NCBI RefSeq assembly: GCF_000316665.1
Contig: NC_019678.1
Span: forward strand, 4,278,001 to 4,342,000
Direction of reading: 5' to 3'
Source of the DNA: Rivularia sp. PCC 7116
GTDB lineage: Bacteria > Cyanobacteriota > Cyanobacteriia > Cyanobacteriales > Nostocaceae
Length of the DNA: 64,000 nt
Position 1 is the first letter of the stretch; every line of letters begins with the position of its first letter. The position numbers and the translations under genes were made by a program. Shown one piece after another: positions 46,128 through 55,736 of the stretch. The notes under the pieces are model-generated. The model ran no database searches. It was not told the DNA's origin and saw only the letters and a program-made list of their open reading frames with translations.

Positions 46128-47330
46128 CTAAGATAAGACACAGCTTTTGAGTTTGGGTTGATTATATAAACCTGACGATAAACTGCGATCGCTTAACCAT
46201 TTTTGATTGACTGGTGAGTCGAATAGCCAACTTGTAATTAATTCTCTCCATTTAACGGGCATTTGTAAATGTTCCCATGAGGCTTCACTGTTGAGGGATA
46301 TTCGATGGTACAACTCTTCGGAGCTAAATAATTCCTGGATCGATTGAGCGAGTAACTTTGGTTTGCGCTCTGGGAATATCATTGCATTTTGACGATGTAT
46401 TAAATTGCCGCGAAACATAGGATGGTCAGAAGCAATAATCGGAGTATGAGTACATAAGGATTCATAAATTGTAAATGGACATGCTTCTGGATATTCATGC
46501 CAGCTAGGAACAACAACTGCATCAGCATCGCACATTAATTCGATTACCCGTTTTTGAGGTATTTGTCCTAAAAATTCGACTTGTTTGCTTATTTGCAACT
46601 CTTTTGCACGATGCTGAAATTTTTCAATCTCTCCACTACCAGCTATTTTTAAATTTATTGCTTGGGTATGACGTAGTTTTGCTATTGCTGTGAGAATATC
46701 ACCCACACCTTTATCATCCCTAATCGACCCTACATAAACTAATTTTTTAGGTGAGAAACTTGATTTTAACTTCTTAACATTAAATGTTCGTGGAGTAATT
46801 TGATGGGGGAAATCCCAAGGAATAATTTTGTCAGGATTTACTCCTATTTTCTGTAAAGAATAACTAGCGTTTAATCCATGATTAGCGACCCAATCTATTT
46901 GCTGATGGTTTAATATTTTTTTAAAAGTATAATTTTGAATACGTGTTTTCCAATCTACTGATATAAAAGAATCCGCAAATAATGCCATTATTTTGGCTTG
47001 ATGCTTGATTCCCCAAAGCAAAATATCTTTCATGGGGAATCTAACTACTAAGTGAGTCGGTTGTTGACTTTCGAGAATTTCTAAAACTTTATTGGGATTT
47101 TGATAGGGTTCAAATCCTCCAGCAATGACTCGCAAATTGGGTTCGATTTTTTCGTTATATACTTGCTTACTGTTGCAACAAGCTAATGTTACTTCATCAA
47201 TTTGCTGGCTAATTTTGCTCGCAGTATCAATTACATATTTGTGACTATGATAGGTTTCGATTCCATGCTTATGAATCTTGTGATATGCCTCGCGAAAATC
47301 TCCAGCATAGTCAATAATTAAAAGACGCAT
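46128..47330 (-). CDS. Glycosyltransferase, family 4-like, paralogue A
   Basis: A 400-residue GT-B glycosyltransferase, paralogue of 44361-45557. Motifs: MRLLIIDYAGDFREAYHKIH, KLVYVGSIRDDKGVGDILTA, VEFLGQIPQKRVIELMCDAD and the E-rich PSWHEYPEACPFTIYESLCT (which keeps Glu and Glu of the E-x7-E site more clearly than copy B). It lies directly after the flippase gene and is likely the ancestral copy, because it sits next to the intact flippase gene. A HIP1 site near its 3' end (about 46181) is absent from copy B (GCGTTCGC there). Confidence 0.88.
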   Translation of the reverse strand: MRLLIIDYAGDFREAYHKIHKHGIETYHSHKYVIDTASKISQQIDEVTLACCNSKQVYNEKIEPNLRVIAGGFEPYQNPNKVLEILESQQPTHLVVRFPMKDILLWGIKHQAKIMALFADSFISVDWKTRIQNYTFKKILNHQQIDWVANHGLNASYSLQKIGVNPDKIIPWDFPHQITPRTFNVKKLKSSFSPKKLVYVGSIRDDKGVGDILTAIAKLRHTQAINLKIAGSGEIEKFQHRAKELQISKQVEFLGQIPQKRVIELMCDADAVVVPSWHEYPEACPFTIYESLCTHTPIIASDHPMFRGNLIHRQNAMIFPERKPKLLAQSIQELFSSEELYHRISLNSEASWEHLQMPVKWRELITSWLFDSPVNQKWLSDRSLSSGLYNQPKLKSCVLS

Positions 47331-47767
47331 TTATTATCTTTGGGTATTGGGATTTACAAGTAATTTATCTTACTTATATTTCCTTACTTAATAAGTATTT
47401 TATAATACATTTACCAAGGAACCTCAAATTGTATTTATGTGATTTGAAAAAAAATAATTTTTCTACAAATAGGTACAAATTACTCTTTGCACTTACAAAA
47501 TATGTTGGAGTTAGAAGGAAGAAAGAAGAAGGCATTCATGCAAAAAACTATGCCCTATCTCCTTTCCGAGACGCTTTACTAGAGGGCACGCTGCGCGCTT
47601 CAGTTGTGGGTTTAAAGTCCACTTAAGATAAATATTTATTAAGCATAAAGTCACGCTTCGCGAACAAGACACGTAGTGGCTCGGAAATAATGCGTCATTA
47701 TTTGCTACCCACGTTTTTAAAGTATGGTTGTTCTTCCTTCGTGAAATACTGTTTGCATAAATCCTAA
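47331..47767. other. Intergenic region, 437 bp
   Basis: Between the flippase gene and paralogue A. Contains short palindromic blocks (GAGACGCTTTACTAGAGGGCACGCTGCGCGC and TCACGCTTCGCGAACAAGACACG type sequences, 47570-47690) typical of Nostocales spacers. An open frame at 47429-47626 is not credible. Confidence 0.45.
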
Positions 47768-49111
47768 TTAAATTAGCTGATCGATTGGGAATCCCAGACC
47801 TAAGCTATAGCGAATAAATATAAATAAAGTTAGAATACCGATAAAAAAGGCAGTTGTTTGCAAATCTTGAGCAAAGCAAAATAGCTTTTCGTGCCAAAGT
47901 CCGTAAAGATTGACTATATACAAAGGTAAATCGCTGAATGCAATAACACCGATAGCACCTATCACCCCGAATATTTGATTTGCAGTAGGTACGGCTAAGA
48001 TGATGATTGCGAATCGGGCAAAGTTACTCTGTGCTGAATATAGAGGTTTGCCAATTGCTAGAAGCGCTGGGCTAATCGTATAAAACAGTAAAGAAAACCA
48101 CATGCCGCAGCACAAAATAGGCATCATCCAAGTAGCTTCAATATATCTTTGGTCGTAAAGTAAGCCAATAATCAAATCACCAACTGTCACTAATGCAGCT
48201 AGGATAACTCCACATCCTAATAATATTAATCGTCTCTGTTTAAGAATCTTGCCTCTTAAAATTTTTCTCGGCAAATCTCGCTGTTTAGAAATAGTTGGAA
48301 AAATAACTTTATGACTTAGCTGTCTAATTACTTCTTTGGGAATACTCGCCAAAGTATAAGCTACTGTATAGATACCCAATAATTTAAATGATAGTAACTT
48401 AGCTAAAACTAAGCGGTCTGATTGTTCGGCTGCAAACATTAATCCAGATGCAGCAAACATCCATTTACCGAAGGATAAAATTTCTTTAACTGCTTCTTTA
48501 TTCCACGCAAAGCGATTAACATAGCCCGGTATTAACCAAAAGCTGCTAACTAATTTGTATACTCCTGCTAGAGCGTTTCCAATTGCTAATGACCAAATAG
48601 TTGGATAAAAGTAAACCAGTATAATTAAAGTGGCAAAGAAAACTACTTGCAATGCGAGTTCGTAGATTGAAAGCTTACCTAATTCCATACGTCGATGAAG
48701 AGTATGAATGCTAGTAGAGCTAAATCCTTCAAAAACCGAGTACAGAACAGAAATCGGGATTAACATTAATAAACGTTTGTCATTATAGAAATATGACGCA
48801 GGAAAAGTAATAAATACTACGCAAATTAGCCAAATAATTACACCCCGAATTGCTTGTAAAGTCCAAGCAGTATTTAAAAAATCTCGGTCATCACCTTGTT
48901 TACTATTAACTATATTTTGAGAAATACCAATATCTGAAAATAGCTCTAAACCCATTCTAAAAGTTGTAACTAGAGCCATTAAACCAAAAAACTCTGGTTG
49001 TAGCAGACGAGTCAAAACTAAATTATTCCCAAATCGGAGAATGTATTTTCCTCCAAAACCCGCAGTTGTCCAAATTGCACCACGAATGGCACGTTGCTTT
49101 AAGGATGTCAT
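47768..49111 (-). CDS. Polysaccharide flippase (Wzx-like, MATE/MVF superfamily)
   Basis: A 447-residue membrane protein with about 12-14 hydrophobic helices. The N-terminus (TSLKQRAIRGAIWTTAGFGG then KYILRFGNNLVLTRLLQPEFFGLMALV, in two parts) is the hallmark of lipopolysaccharide/exopolysaccharide flippases. It would flip lipid-linked sugar repeat units from the cytoplasmic to the periplasmic face for the Wzy-like polymerase (55737-57029). Its 3' end has been copied downstream as a pseudogene fragment. Confidence 0.92.
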   Translation of the reverse strand: MTSLKQRAIRGAIWTTAGFGGKYILRFGNNLVLTRLLQPEFFGLMALVTTFRMGLELFSDIGISQNIVNSKQGDDRDFLNTAWTLQAIRGVIIWLICVVFITFPASYFYNDKRLLMLIPISVLYSVFEGFSSTSIHTLHRRMELGKLSIYELALQVVFFATLIILVYFYPTIWSLAIGNALAGVYKLVSSFWLIPGYVNRFAWNKEAVKEILSFGKWMFAASGLMFAAEQSDRLVLAKLLSFKLLGIYTVAYTLASIPKEVIRQLSHKVIFPTISKQRDLPRKILRGKILKQRRLILLGCGVILAALVTVGDLIIGLLYDQRYIEATWMMPILCCGMWFSLLFYTISPALLAIGKPLYSAQSNFARFAIIILAVPTANQIFGVIGAIGVIAFSDLPLYIVNLYGLWHEKLFCFAQDLQTTAFFIGILTLFIFIRYSLGLGFPIDQLI

Positions 49112-49671
49112 TTAATTTTATATTCCAGATATACGATTTTGGATTTACCTTCCGCTTTAAAGAAGAAACTTGAAGATATTTGATTTCTAACTAAGATTTA
49201 GGAATTTTATATTATCTTTCATTTAAAAGCCAGGATAGAAAATTTTTATCCAAAATTTGGTACGGTTACGTTTTAAATTCAAGGAATGTCTTCGTTGCTT
49301 ATACATTACGATGGTAGCGTTAACTGATAAGAAAAAGGTAAGAAGCTTGTATCGAAGCAATACTATTGCCGTCTCTACAAGCTTTCGAGTTTAAACTAAC
49401 TAAAAAGTTTTGAAAAAGGTAACTAGTATAAGTCGGCGTAAATAAGGCAACCATTAAAAATGGCTGAAAAGCCTAGAAAATCAAACTTCTTACTTCTTAC
49501 TTCCGCGAAGCGGTACTAGTACTCTAAAAAGCCAAAATTGCCGGGTAAAGCTAGAGAGGGGGGAGAAAAAACTTTGTTATTTCCTTATTCACTCCGCATA
49601 GTTTCCTTGGTGGAGTACTTGATTAGTCTGGGGTTGCTAACCAGTAATATTTTCAGGATTGCGATAAAGAA
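49112..49671. other. Intergenic region, 560 bp
   Basis: Holds a dispersed sequence at about 49487-49520 (ACTTCTTACTTCCGCGAAGCGGTACTAGT) that is nearly the same as 7340-7380. It may carry an internal promoter for the last three genes of the cluster. No ORF. Confidence 0.5.
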
Positions 49672-50352
49672 CTAAGCTGCACCGTTTTTGCTTAATTTAA
49701 TCACCTTAGCGGGTACTCCAACTGCTATAGAACCAGGAGGAATATTTTTTGTGACAACAGAACCAGCCCCAATCACACTTCCCCTACCAATAGTCACTCC
49801 ATCTAATATTCTTACTCCCGTACCTATCCAACACTTGTCTTCGATGTGAATACCTTCGCGGCTTAGCCCATAATCTCTATGATTGTTCGCATATAAACTA
49901 CTATGTGAAGCAATTTGGCAATCTCTGCCAATTTTGATATTACCAGGCCCAGCCATACATACATAAGGTCCAAGGTAAGAGTTTTCGCCAATTTCGATCC
50001 AGCAGTCAGAACCCGCCGTCCGAATATCTACACCGCAATCTATGCAAACTCTGTTATCAAGAAATATAAAACTGTTAGCATCTTTAATTTCTAAGCGTGT
50101 ATTCCGCAGGATTTTAACATGATCGCCAATTTCTATGCCGCCAGCGCCAATAAGTTCAACGCCTTGAAAAATGCTTACTTTTTTACCCATACGAGCCAAG
50201 GTTAAAGGATAAATTAGCTTTCTCAATAGGCTTCCAACGGGGTGGGGAATCCATCCGGCAAGGGAAAATGCAATAATTTCTAAAATACGGGATGTATTGG
50301 TAGGTGGTCTTGAATAAGACTTCCAATCAACATCAAATTGTGCAGTAGTCAT
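49672..50352 (-). CDS. Hexapeptide-repeat acyltransferase (WcaF/maltose-acetyltransferase-like)
   Basis: A 226-residue left-handed beta-helix acyltransferase. Hexapeptide repeats run from about residue 75 (ELIGAGGIEIGDHVKI) to 210 (IGRGSVIGAGSVVTKNIPPGSIAVGVPAKVI, in two parts), with catalytic His in YANNHRDYG. It probably adds acetyl groups to sugars of the exopolysaccharide. ATG 50352 (MTTAQFDVDW) is preferred; GTG 50403 is an alternative. No good ribosome binding site for either. Confidence 0.85.
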   Translation of the reverse strand: MTTAQFDVDWKSYSRPPTNTSRILEIIAFSLAGWIPHPVGSLLRKLIYPLTLARMGKKVSIFQGVELIGAGGIEIGDHVKILRNTRLEIKDANSFIFLDNRVCIDCGVDIRTAGSDCWIEIGENSYLGPYVCMAGPGNIKIGRDCQIASHSSLYANNHRDYGLSREGIHIEDKCWIGTGVRILDGVTIGRGSVIGAGSVVTKNIPPGSIAVGVPAKVIKLSKNGAA

Positions 50353-50464
50353 AGTCTGTAAGTTTATAAAACGAGATATTGCGAGATATAGTCTTGCTGA
50401 CACAGATAGGAATCATATTCAGTATATTGATTTAAATAAATGCATCAAATACTGACAGGAATTT

Positions 50465-51601
50465 TTATTGATAAGTAAATGATTGCAATTTATCCTGTTT
50501 TGTTTCAACTAGTAGTTGAGTGTTATCTATATTTCCAAATTGTGAAATTAACTTTGTAGTTAAATCTTGAACATACTTGGCATTATTATGTTTGCTTCGT
50601 ACAAATTCATAACCCAATTGAGCTTGTTGTTCGGCAAGTTGAGGATTATGTAAAAGTTTGTTAATTGCTTGCTTCAATTCTAAGCTATCGCCAGTTTTTA
50701 CACCAGTTACTATGCCTAAGTCAATCAATTGATTGATAATTCCAGGTTTTGGCGAACGAGTAATAATAATAGGTCTCCTGCACGCCATCGCTTCAAACAA
50801 AGTGCTTAGCCCAGCTTGATAATTATTCTTTAAAAGAGGTAAAACAACTAGGTCAGCATCGCAATAAAGTTGTACCAAATCGCACCATTCGTAAAATCCA
50901 CGGTACATATTTTTTGGCAAGACTTTAGGAAATGTGACTCTGGATGAAGTTCTATTAGGTGAAAAAGCACATATTTTGACATCAACATCCATATCTTGAG
51001 TTGCATTAGCCAAAGTTTCATAGTCCCGCTTTTCCATGCCACCACTAGCAATTAAAGGGCGTACCTTTTTATGTGATGGTGGTTTAGGAGTGAAGAAAGA
51101 TGTATCCGTCGATGGATGGTAAGCAATTTTGAAAATACGATTTTCTGATAATTTTAAGTAACGTTTTAGAAAGTTTTCTTGCGGCGTAGTACCCGTAACA
51201 AATAAATCAATTGAGTCGGCGAACTTGAGTAAATTCAAAGCTAGCAAACCTTTCGGTCGATTTAGATTGTGAAAAAGTACGGCTATTTTAGGTCGGTTAC
51301 GCTTTTGACTGCAAAGAGTCGCAATAGGGATACCTAAAGGTTCGCCATCGCAATATATAACATCATTACTATCAAGTTGTTCCGATAATTTACGCGCTAA
51401 AGCCCAATGCTCGGGAAAGCCAAAAATTCTTGCTAAACGTCTATCTTTTGGCAAAACTTCTACATCGATTGGCTGATGAATGTTAGCTTTTAGAACTTGA
51501 CTCATGTCCCACATTACATGAGCGGGGTGCTGTCCTAATTGGTTTTTAATGGCAAAAGTTTTTATATCATCTACTGAATTAAGTGCTATATGGTAGTTCA
51601 C
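50465..51601 (-). CDS. Glycosyltransferase (GT4-like)
   Basis: A 378-residue GT-B-fold protein. The N-terminal part (MNYHIALNSVDDIKTFAIKN) differs from other cluster members. The C-terminal half has a GGMEKRDYETLANAT donor segment, LVQLYCDADLVVLPLLKNNYQAGLSTLFEAMACRRPIIIT (in pieces: ADLVVLPL, GLSTLFEAMACRRP) and a final helix. The E-x-M-A-C block corresponds to the GT4 E-x7-E motif. Substrate unknown. It overlaps no neighbour; spacing to the acyltransferase gene is 112 bp. Confidence 0.85.
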   Translation of the reverse strand: MNYHIALNSVDDIKTFAIKNQLGQHPAHVMWDMSQVLKANIHQPIDVEVLPKDRRLARIFGFPEHWALARKLSEQLDSNDVIYCDGEPLGIPIATLCSQKRNRPKIAVLFHNLNRPKGLLALNLLKFADSIDLFVTGTTPQENFLKRYLKLSENRIFKIAYHPSTDTSFFTPKPPSHKKVRPLIASGGMEKRDYETLANATQDMDVDVKICAFSPNRTSSRVTFPKVLPKNMYRGFYEWCDLVQLYCDADLVVLPLLKNNYQAGLSTLFEAMACRRPIIITRSPKPGIINQLIDLGIVTGVKTGDSLELKQAINKLLHNPQLAEQQAQLGYEFVRSKHNNAKYVQDLTTKLISQFGNIDNTQLLVETKQDKLQSFTYQ

Positions 51602-52043
51602 TTTTTTATCCTTGAATTTTATTTACTAGATAGAGGCGTGTCATTTTGTAACTATTCTTCTTGAAGAAAAATAGCTGATAAAAGTTATAAAGCTAACAAA
51701 AGATTCTGGCTATTTTTTGTTGGCGAAAGTAAAAAATACTACTTATAAGTATTTTTTTTTACTCAATAGACACTATAAATAAAAAACAGCTTATCCGGTA
51801 GTAAATCAGATGTTTTTATTTTAAAGTTTTGATGAATTTATTAATTAATATAGAAAGTTATGGGCAAATTATTTAAACAAGCATGGCTATGGAGGAAGCT
51901 GTACGAATATGTTTTAATAGAGCAATATGCAAACAGCAATCCTTTTATAGCTTTTAGTTTATTCCTATATCCAGGCAGGTTTATCTAATTCATATTAGAT
52001 ACAGAAATTTTTTCCCCGTGCTTAGTTTTAACTTCCAAAGTAA
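51602..52043. other. Intergenic region, 440 bp
   Basis: AT-rich. No ORF, repeat or RNA seen. A promoter for the downstream glycosyltransferase gene may be present. Confidence 0.4.
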
Positions 52044-53303
52044 TTATTTTGTCAAAGAAAATTGCTTTTCCTGATATTCGGGACGAATTGACTCTACGCG
52101 ATTTTGTAAAGCACTATTCATGACTCGATGAAGTCTTGCTGCTTCATGGTATATGTTGAAATCTATTTCAACTTTTGCACGTCCGGCTTTACCAAAAGCT
52201 GCTCTTAATTTGTAGTCTTTTAGTAAGTCTTCGATTCGCTCCGCTAAAACCTTAGAATCTCCAGGTGGAACTAAATAGCCATTAATGCTATCTTCCACCA
52301 ACTCGCTAATGCCTGCAATTTGAGTAGCTACCACCGGTACACCAGCAGCCATTGCTTCCATTAGCACCACCGGTATTCCTTCCGCAAAACTCGACATTAC
52401 AAATACATCGGTGTTTTGAAAATATTCTCTGACTTCAGCTTGAGATTTATAGCCAACGAATTCTACATTCTGGCTTAATCCCAACTTAAATGTCATATCT
52501 TCTAACTCTTTTCGATCTGAACCATCACCAACTACAGTTAATACTATTTGAGGGTGTTGCTGTTTCAAAATAGCTAGACTTTCGAGCAAAATTGGCAATC
52601 CTTTCGCTCCTGCTAGTCTACCTACATAAAGTAATCTTGTACCCTGTTGCTGATGAGAAACTACATCGAATAAAGAGGGATCTACTCCGCAATGGATTAT
52701 ATGCATTTTATTCCACATTTCCATGGGTGCGAAAATCATTCCTTGGCTGCGAGCATAGTTACTAATACAACTGACAAACAACGCCCGCTTTATCTTTTCA
52801 TCAAGTCGCCATTGATACGGCTTAAAAAAAATATAAGGTCCGTGTAAGGTGAAACTGTAGCTGAAACCTCCCATTTTTGCTGCCAGCATTGCTACTGTAC
52901 CGCTAGCTTCAGCAATATGGTTATGTAGATGTTCAATTTGTCTGCGCTTTATTTGGTTAGCAACAATCCCAGCTTCCAAAAAGTAGAAGAGCTGATAGAA
53001 TGCGCCTCGCAATCCAGGTTGACTTATAGACCATGCAAGCCTTATACTCTCTAGGTATTTACCAGGAAAATTAAATAGTAAATTTAGATGCGCTAAAGTT
53101 AAATCAATAATATTCGGAGGGAGAATATAAAAAGTGCGATCGCGCTCTATTTTTTGTTCTTCTCCAACAATATGTTCATCACCGGTGCGACGAATCGAGA
53201 ATGTATGTACATCAGCCCCCATCGAGCGTAAATTGGCAACTTCTCGTTGAATAAAAGTATCTGTGGCTCTGGGATATTCGCCAGTTAAATAAGCAATACG
53301 CAT
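52044..53303 (-). CDS. Glycosyltransferase family 4 protein (colanic acid-type)
   Basis: A 419-residue GT4 protein. The N-terminus MRIAYLTGEYPRATDTFIQR is typical of the colanic-acid WcaL-like group. The donor site and catalytic motifs are clear: LLYVGRLAGAKGLPILLESL, TVVGDGSDRKELE, EGIPVVLMEAMAAGVPVVAT (E-x7-E) and SINGYLVPPGD. It probably transfers one sugar to the lipid-linked repeat unit on the cytoplasmic side. Confidence 0.92.
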   Translation of the reverse strand: MRIAYLTGEYPRATDTFIQREVANLRSMGADVHTFSIRRTGDEHIVGEEQKIERDRTFYILPPNIIDLTLAHLNLLFNFPGKYLESIRLAWSISQPGLRGAFYQLFYFLEAGIVANQIKRRQIEHLHNHIAEASGTVAMLAAKMGGFSYSFTLHGPYIFFKPYQWRLDEKIKRALFVSCISNYARSQGMIFAPMEMWNKMHIIHCGVDPSLFDVVSHQQQGTRLLYVGRLAGAKGLPILLESLAILKQQHPQIVLTVVGDGSDRKELEDMTFKLGLSQNVEFVGYKSQAEVREYFQNTDVFVMSSFAEGIPVVLMEAMAAGVPVVATQIAGISELVEDSINGYLVPPGDSKVLAERIEDLLKDYKLRAAFGKAGRAKVEIDFNIYHEAARLHRVMNSALQNRVESIRPEYQEKQFSLTK

Positions 53304-53470
53304 AGTTTATTAATAGTTACCAGTGAGTAGTTAGCACTTACTAAGCTGATATACAGTCGCCATCGTATTTCAGCAAAAATTAAAATTATTGTGGTGCTGT
53401 CGGACACCAAGGCTGTTGTATACAAATTAAATAGGCAGCAGCAAGGCTGAATATTTACAAATCTTATTTT

Positions 53471-54511
53471 CTAGCTCTTTATTTCTAATTCCTTACACTC
53501 TTCAATCTGTAATAGTTCCTCGTTACTGCAACTGCGTTGTAGTGCTGTATCAAGGGAGTATTTTGGTTTCCAGTTTAAAATCTCTTTTGCACGGACATTG
53601 CTGAAGCGGAAGTGCTTAAATCTAGCATCTAGAATTACCGGATTTGCAATTCCAGGTAATTTTGCTTTTCCTTTAAATATGACTTTATTGCACTTCCAAA
53701 TTGTCCAAGCTATTGCACGCATAAGCGTCCAATTGACTGGAACCATTTTAGGTAGAGGATATTTATACTTTTTTAATTTTTTAACATAAGCTCTTTGAGT
53801 TGGTAAGTTGTCATCAACAATATTGATAATTTGACCGATTGCTTGATTGCGCTCCGCAGCCTGAACGATTGCGATCGCGCAATTTTCGACATATACCAAT
53901 GGCATTGTGGCATAACCACCAATTCGCAACCATAGATTTTTAGTTAATTTTCCACCGAGTAGAGAATTCCATAAGTTATCTCTCCCGTAGATTAATCCAG
54001 GACGAATAATTGTAACCCGAGCATTATGGGTTCGTTCAAACTTTCGTACTAATTCTGATTGAATTAGTTTGGTTTGAGCATATTCATCCCGTTCTAAAGG
54101 GTTGCTTTCAATCAGTGATTCTTCTGTGAGAGTAGTTCCTAATGGACTACGAAAATAATCATACACTGAAAAGGTACTGATATTAACCAGCCGCATAATA
54201 TTTGCTGCTTGCATGGCATCAAGCAAGTTTTGAGTAGCGGTTACAGTACCGGCAAATCGAGTATTAAAATCTCCTTCTTTAACCGCAGCTAAATGAATTA
54301 CAGCATCTACAAGCCCTAATGCATCAGAGATGCCGTTTTTATTTAACAAATCAAGACGAATAAATTCAACGTTGGGATGATTATGCCAAACTAAGCGTTT
54401 TTCGTTTGTCTGAGGACGAACAACGGCGCTTATTTGATGTCCGTTTCGCAATGCTTGGGCGACAACATACTGTCCTAAAAATCCTGATGCACCTGTAACT
54501 AATAATTTCAT
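53471..54511 (-). CDS. NAD-dependent epimerase/dehydratase
   Basis: A 346-residue extended short-chain dehydrogenase. Cofactor motif TGASGFLGQYV (7-17), LAAVKEGD, catalytic Ser/Thr in NISTFSVYD and Tyr-x-x-x-Lys as YAQTK (EYAQTKLIQSELV). Such enzymes usually epimerise, dehydrate or reduce nucleotide sugars, although the C-terminal half is less like UDP-glucose epimerases. It probably prepares a sugar for the cluster's glycosyltransferases. Confidence 0.88.
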   Translation of the reverse strand: MKLLVTGASGFLGQYVVAQALRNGHQISAVVRPQTNEKRLVWHNHPNVEFIRLDLLNKNGISDALGLVDAVIHLAAVKEGDFNTRFAGTVTATQNLLDAMQAANIMRLVNISTFSVYDYFRSPLGTTLTEESLIESNPLERDEYAQTKLIQSELVRKFERTHNARVTIIRPGLIYGRDNLWNSLLGGKLTKNLWLRIGGYATMPLVYVENCAIAIVQAAERNQAIGQIINIVDDNLPTQRAYVKKLKKYKYPLPKMVPVNWTLMRAIAWTIWKCNKVIFKGKAKLPGIANPVILDARFKHFRFSNVRAKEILNWKPKYSLDTALQRSCSNEELLQIEECKELEIKS

Positions 54512-54631
54512 ATAGTCATCGTCTCATTTAAAGTATTTGAAATCTGTAAATACATAAAAAAAGGGATCTAAATTATTGAGAATTTGTGTTAATGCCAATA
54601 ATTTTCCTAATTTTATTAATTCTTACTGTTT

Positions 54632-55639
54632 TCAACTAGCAGAAATAGTATTTTTGTACTCGACAATAGTGGATTGTCGTTTTAATAGCTTAGAAATAAA
54701 AAACTTGATCTGACCGATTAATATAGGATATTTATCTAATACGCCGCAAAATATGGCGTAAGAAACAGCATCTTTTGACTTAAAGCCTTTATTTAGAGTC
54801 ATTCGGTAAACTTTGAAAGCTAATAGAGCATACACTATCAAAAGCAACAAAAAGCTCAATCCTTGAGTAGGCACCAAAGTTATTAAAGCCATTACAGGCA
54901 AAAAGAAAGCCCAAAACCAGCACCTTAAGCTTTCTCTTACCCAATGTCGTTCGCGGCTAGAACCGTGCAGCCACATACCTTCTGCGTAGGCATGACCGTT
55001 ACGAATTTCGCGTTTCCACCATTGGCTAAAGCGGAGGATTTTAGCATCATGGTATGTCATATCCGCATCCAGACGTAAGATGCGACCCTTTTCTCGACGC
55101 AACCTGACACATAATTCTGGTTCTTCTCCAGCAATTAAAGTCGGATTGAAACCTCCTACTTTTTTAAAGGCTGCTACTCGCATCATGGAATCACCGCCGC
55201 ATGCTTGTGCTTCACCTACAGGAGTATTCCATTCCACATCGCAAAGCAAGTTATAAACAGAGCTTCCGGGAAATTCTTCGCGGCGACGACCGCATACAAC
55301 TACAACATCGGGATGTGCGATTAATTCGCTTTGGGCAATTTTCAACCATCCGGGAGCAACCAAACAGTCTCCATCTACAAACTGAACAAACTCGGTATCC
55401 GGTTCTAACTCTAAAAGATAAGAAAAACCAGCATTTCTTGCCCGAGCGGCAGTAAATGGTATAGATAAATCTAAATCGACTACATAGACTCCAAGAGAAC
55501 GAGCAATTTTGACACTATCATCTGTCGAACCCGAATCAACATAAACTACAGTTGTTTGTTCTTCTACAACCGATAGTAAAGATTCTTTAAGACGATTACC
55601 TTCATTACGCCCGATAACTACAACCCCTATTGAATTCAT
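54632..55639 (-). CDS. Glycosyltransferase family 2 protein with C-terminal membrane helices
   Basis: A 335-residue GT2 protein. N-terminal catalytic domain: GVVVIGRNEGNRLKESLLSV, VYVDSGSTDDSVKIARSLGV, metal-binding DGD (VQFVDGDCLVAPGWL), VCGRRREEFPG and EEPELCVRLRREKG. The last 90 residues contain two hydrophobic helices (CWFWAFFLPVMALITLV and LSFLLLLIVYALLAF) that anchor it. It is likely to act on a lipid-linked acceptor. Confidence 0.9.
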   Translation of the reverse strand: MNSIGVVVIGRNEGNRLKESLLSVVEEQTTVVYVDSGSTDDSVKIARSLGVYVVDLDLSIPFTAARARNAGFSYLLELEPDTEFVQFVDGDCLVAPGWLKIAQSELIAHPDVVVVCGRRREEFPGSSVYNLLCDVEWNTPVGEAQACGGDSMMRVAAFKKVGGFNPTLIAGEEPELCVRLRREKGRILRLDADMTYHDAKILRFSQWWKREIRNGHAYAEGMWLHGSSRERHWVRESLRCWFWAFFLPVMALITLVPTQGLSFLLLLIVYALLAFKVYRMTLNKGFKSKDAVSYAIFCGVLDKYPILIGQIKFFISKLLKRQSTIVEYKNTISAS

Positions 55640-55736
55640 CTATAGCTCCATAAATTAATTATTGTGCACATTGTGCAACAAGATTTATCAAACACAGTAA
55701 AAACTGTTAAGTGTAAGTTTATGTTTAAGTTTTATT

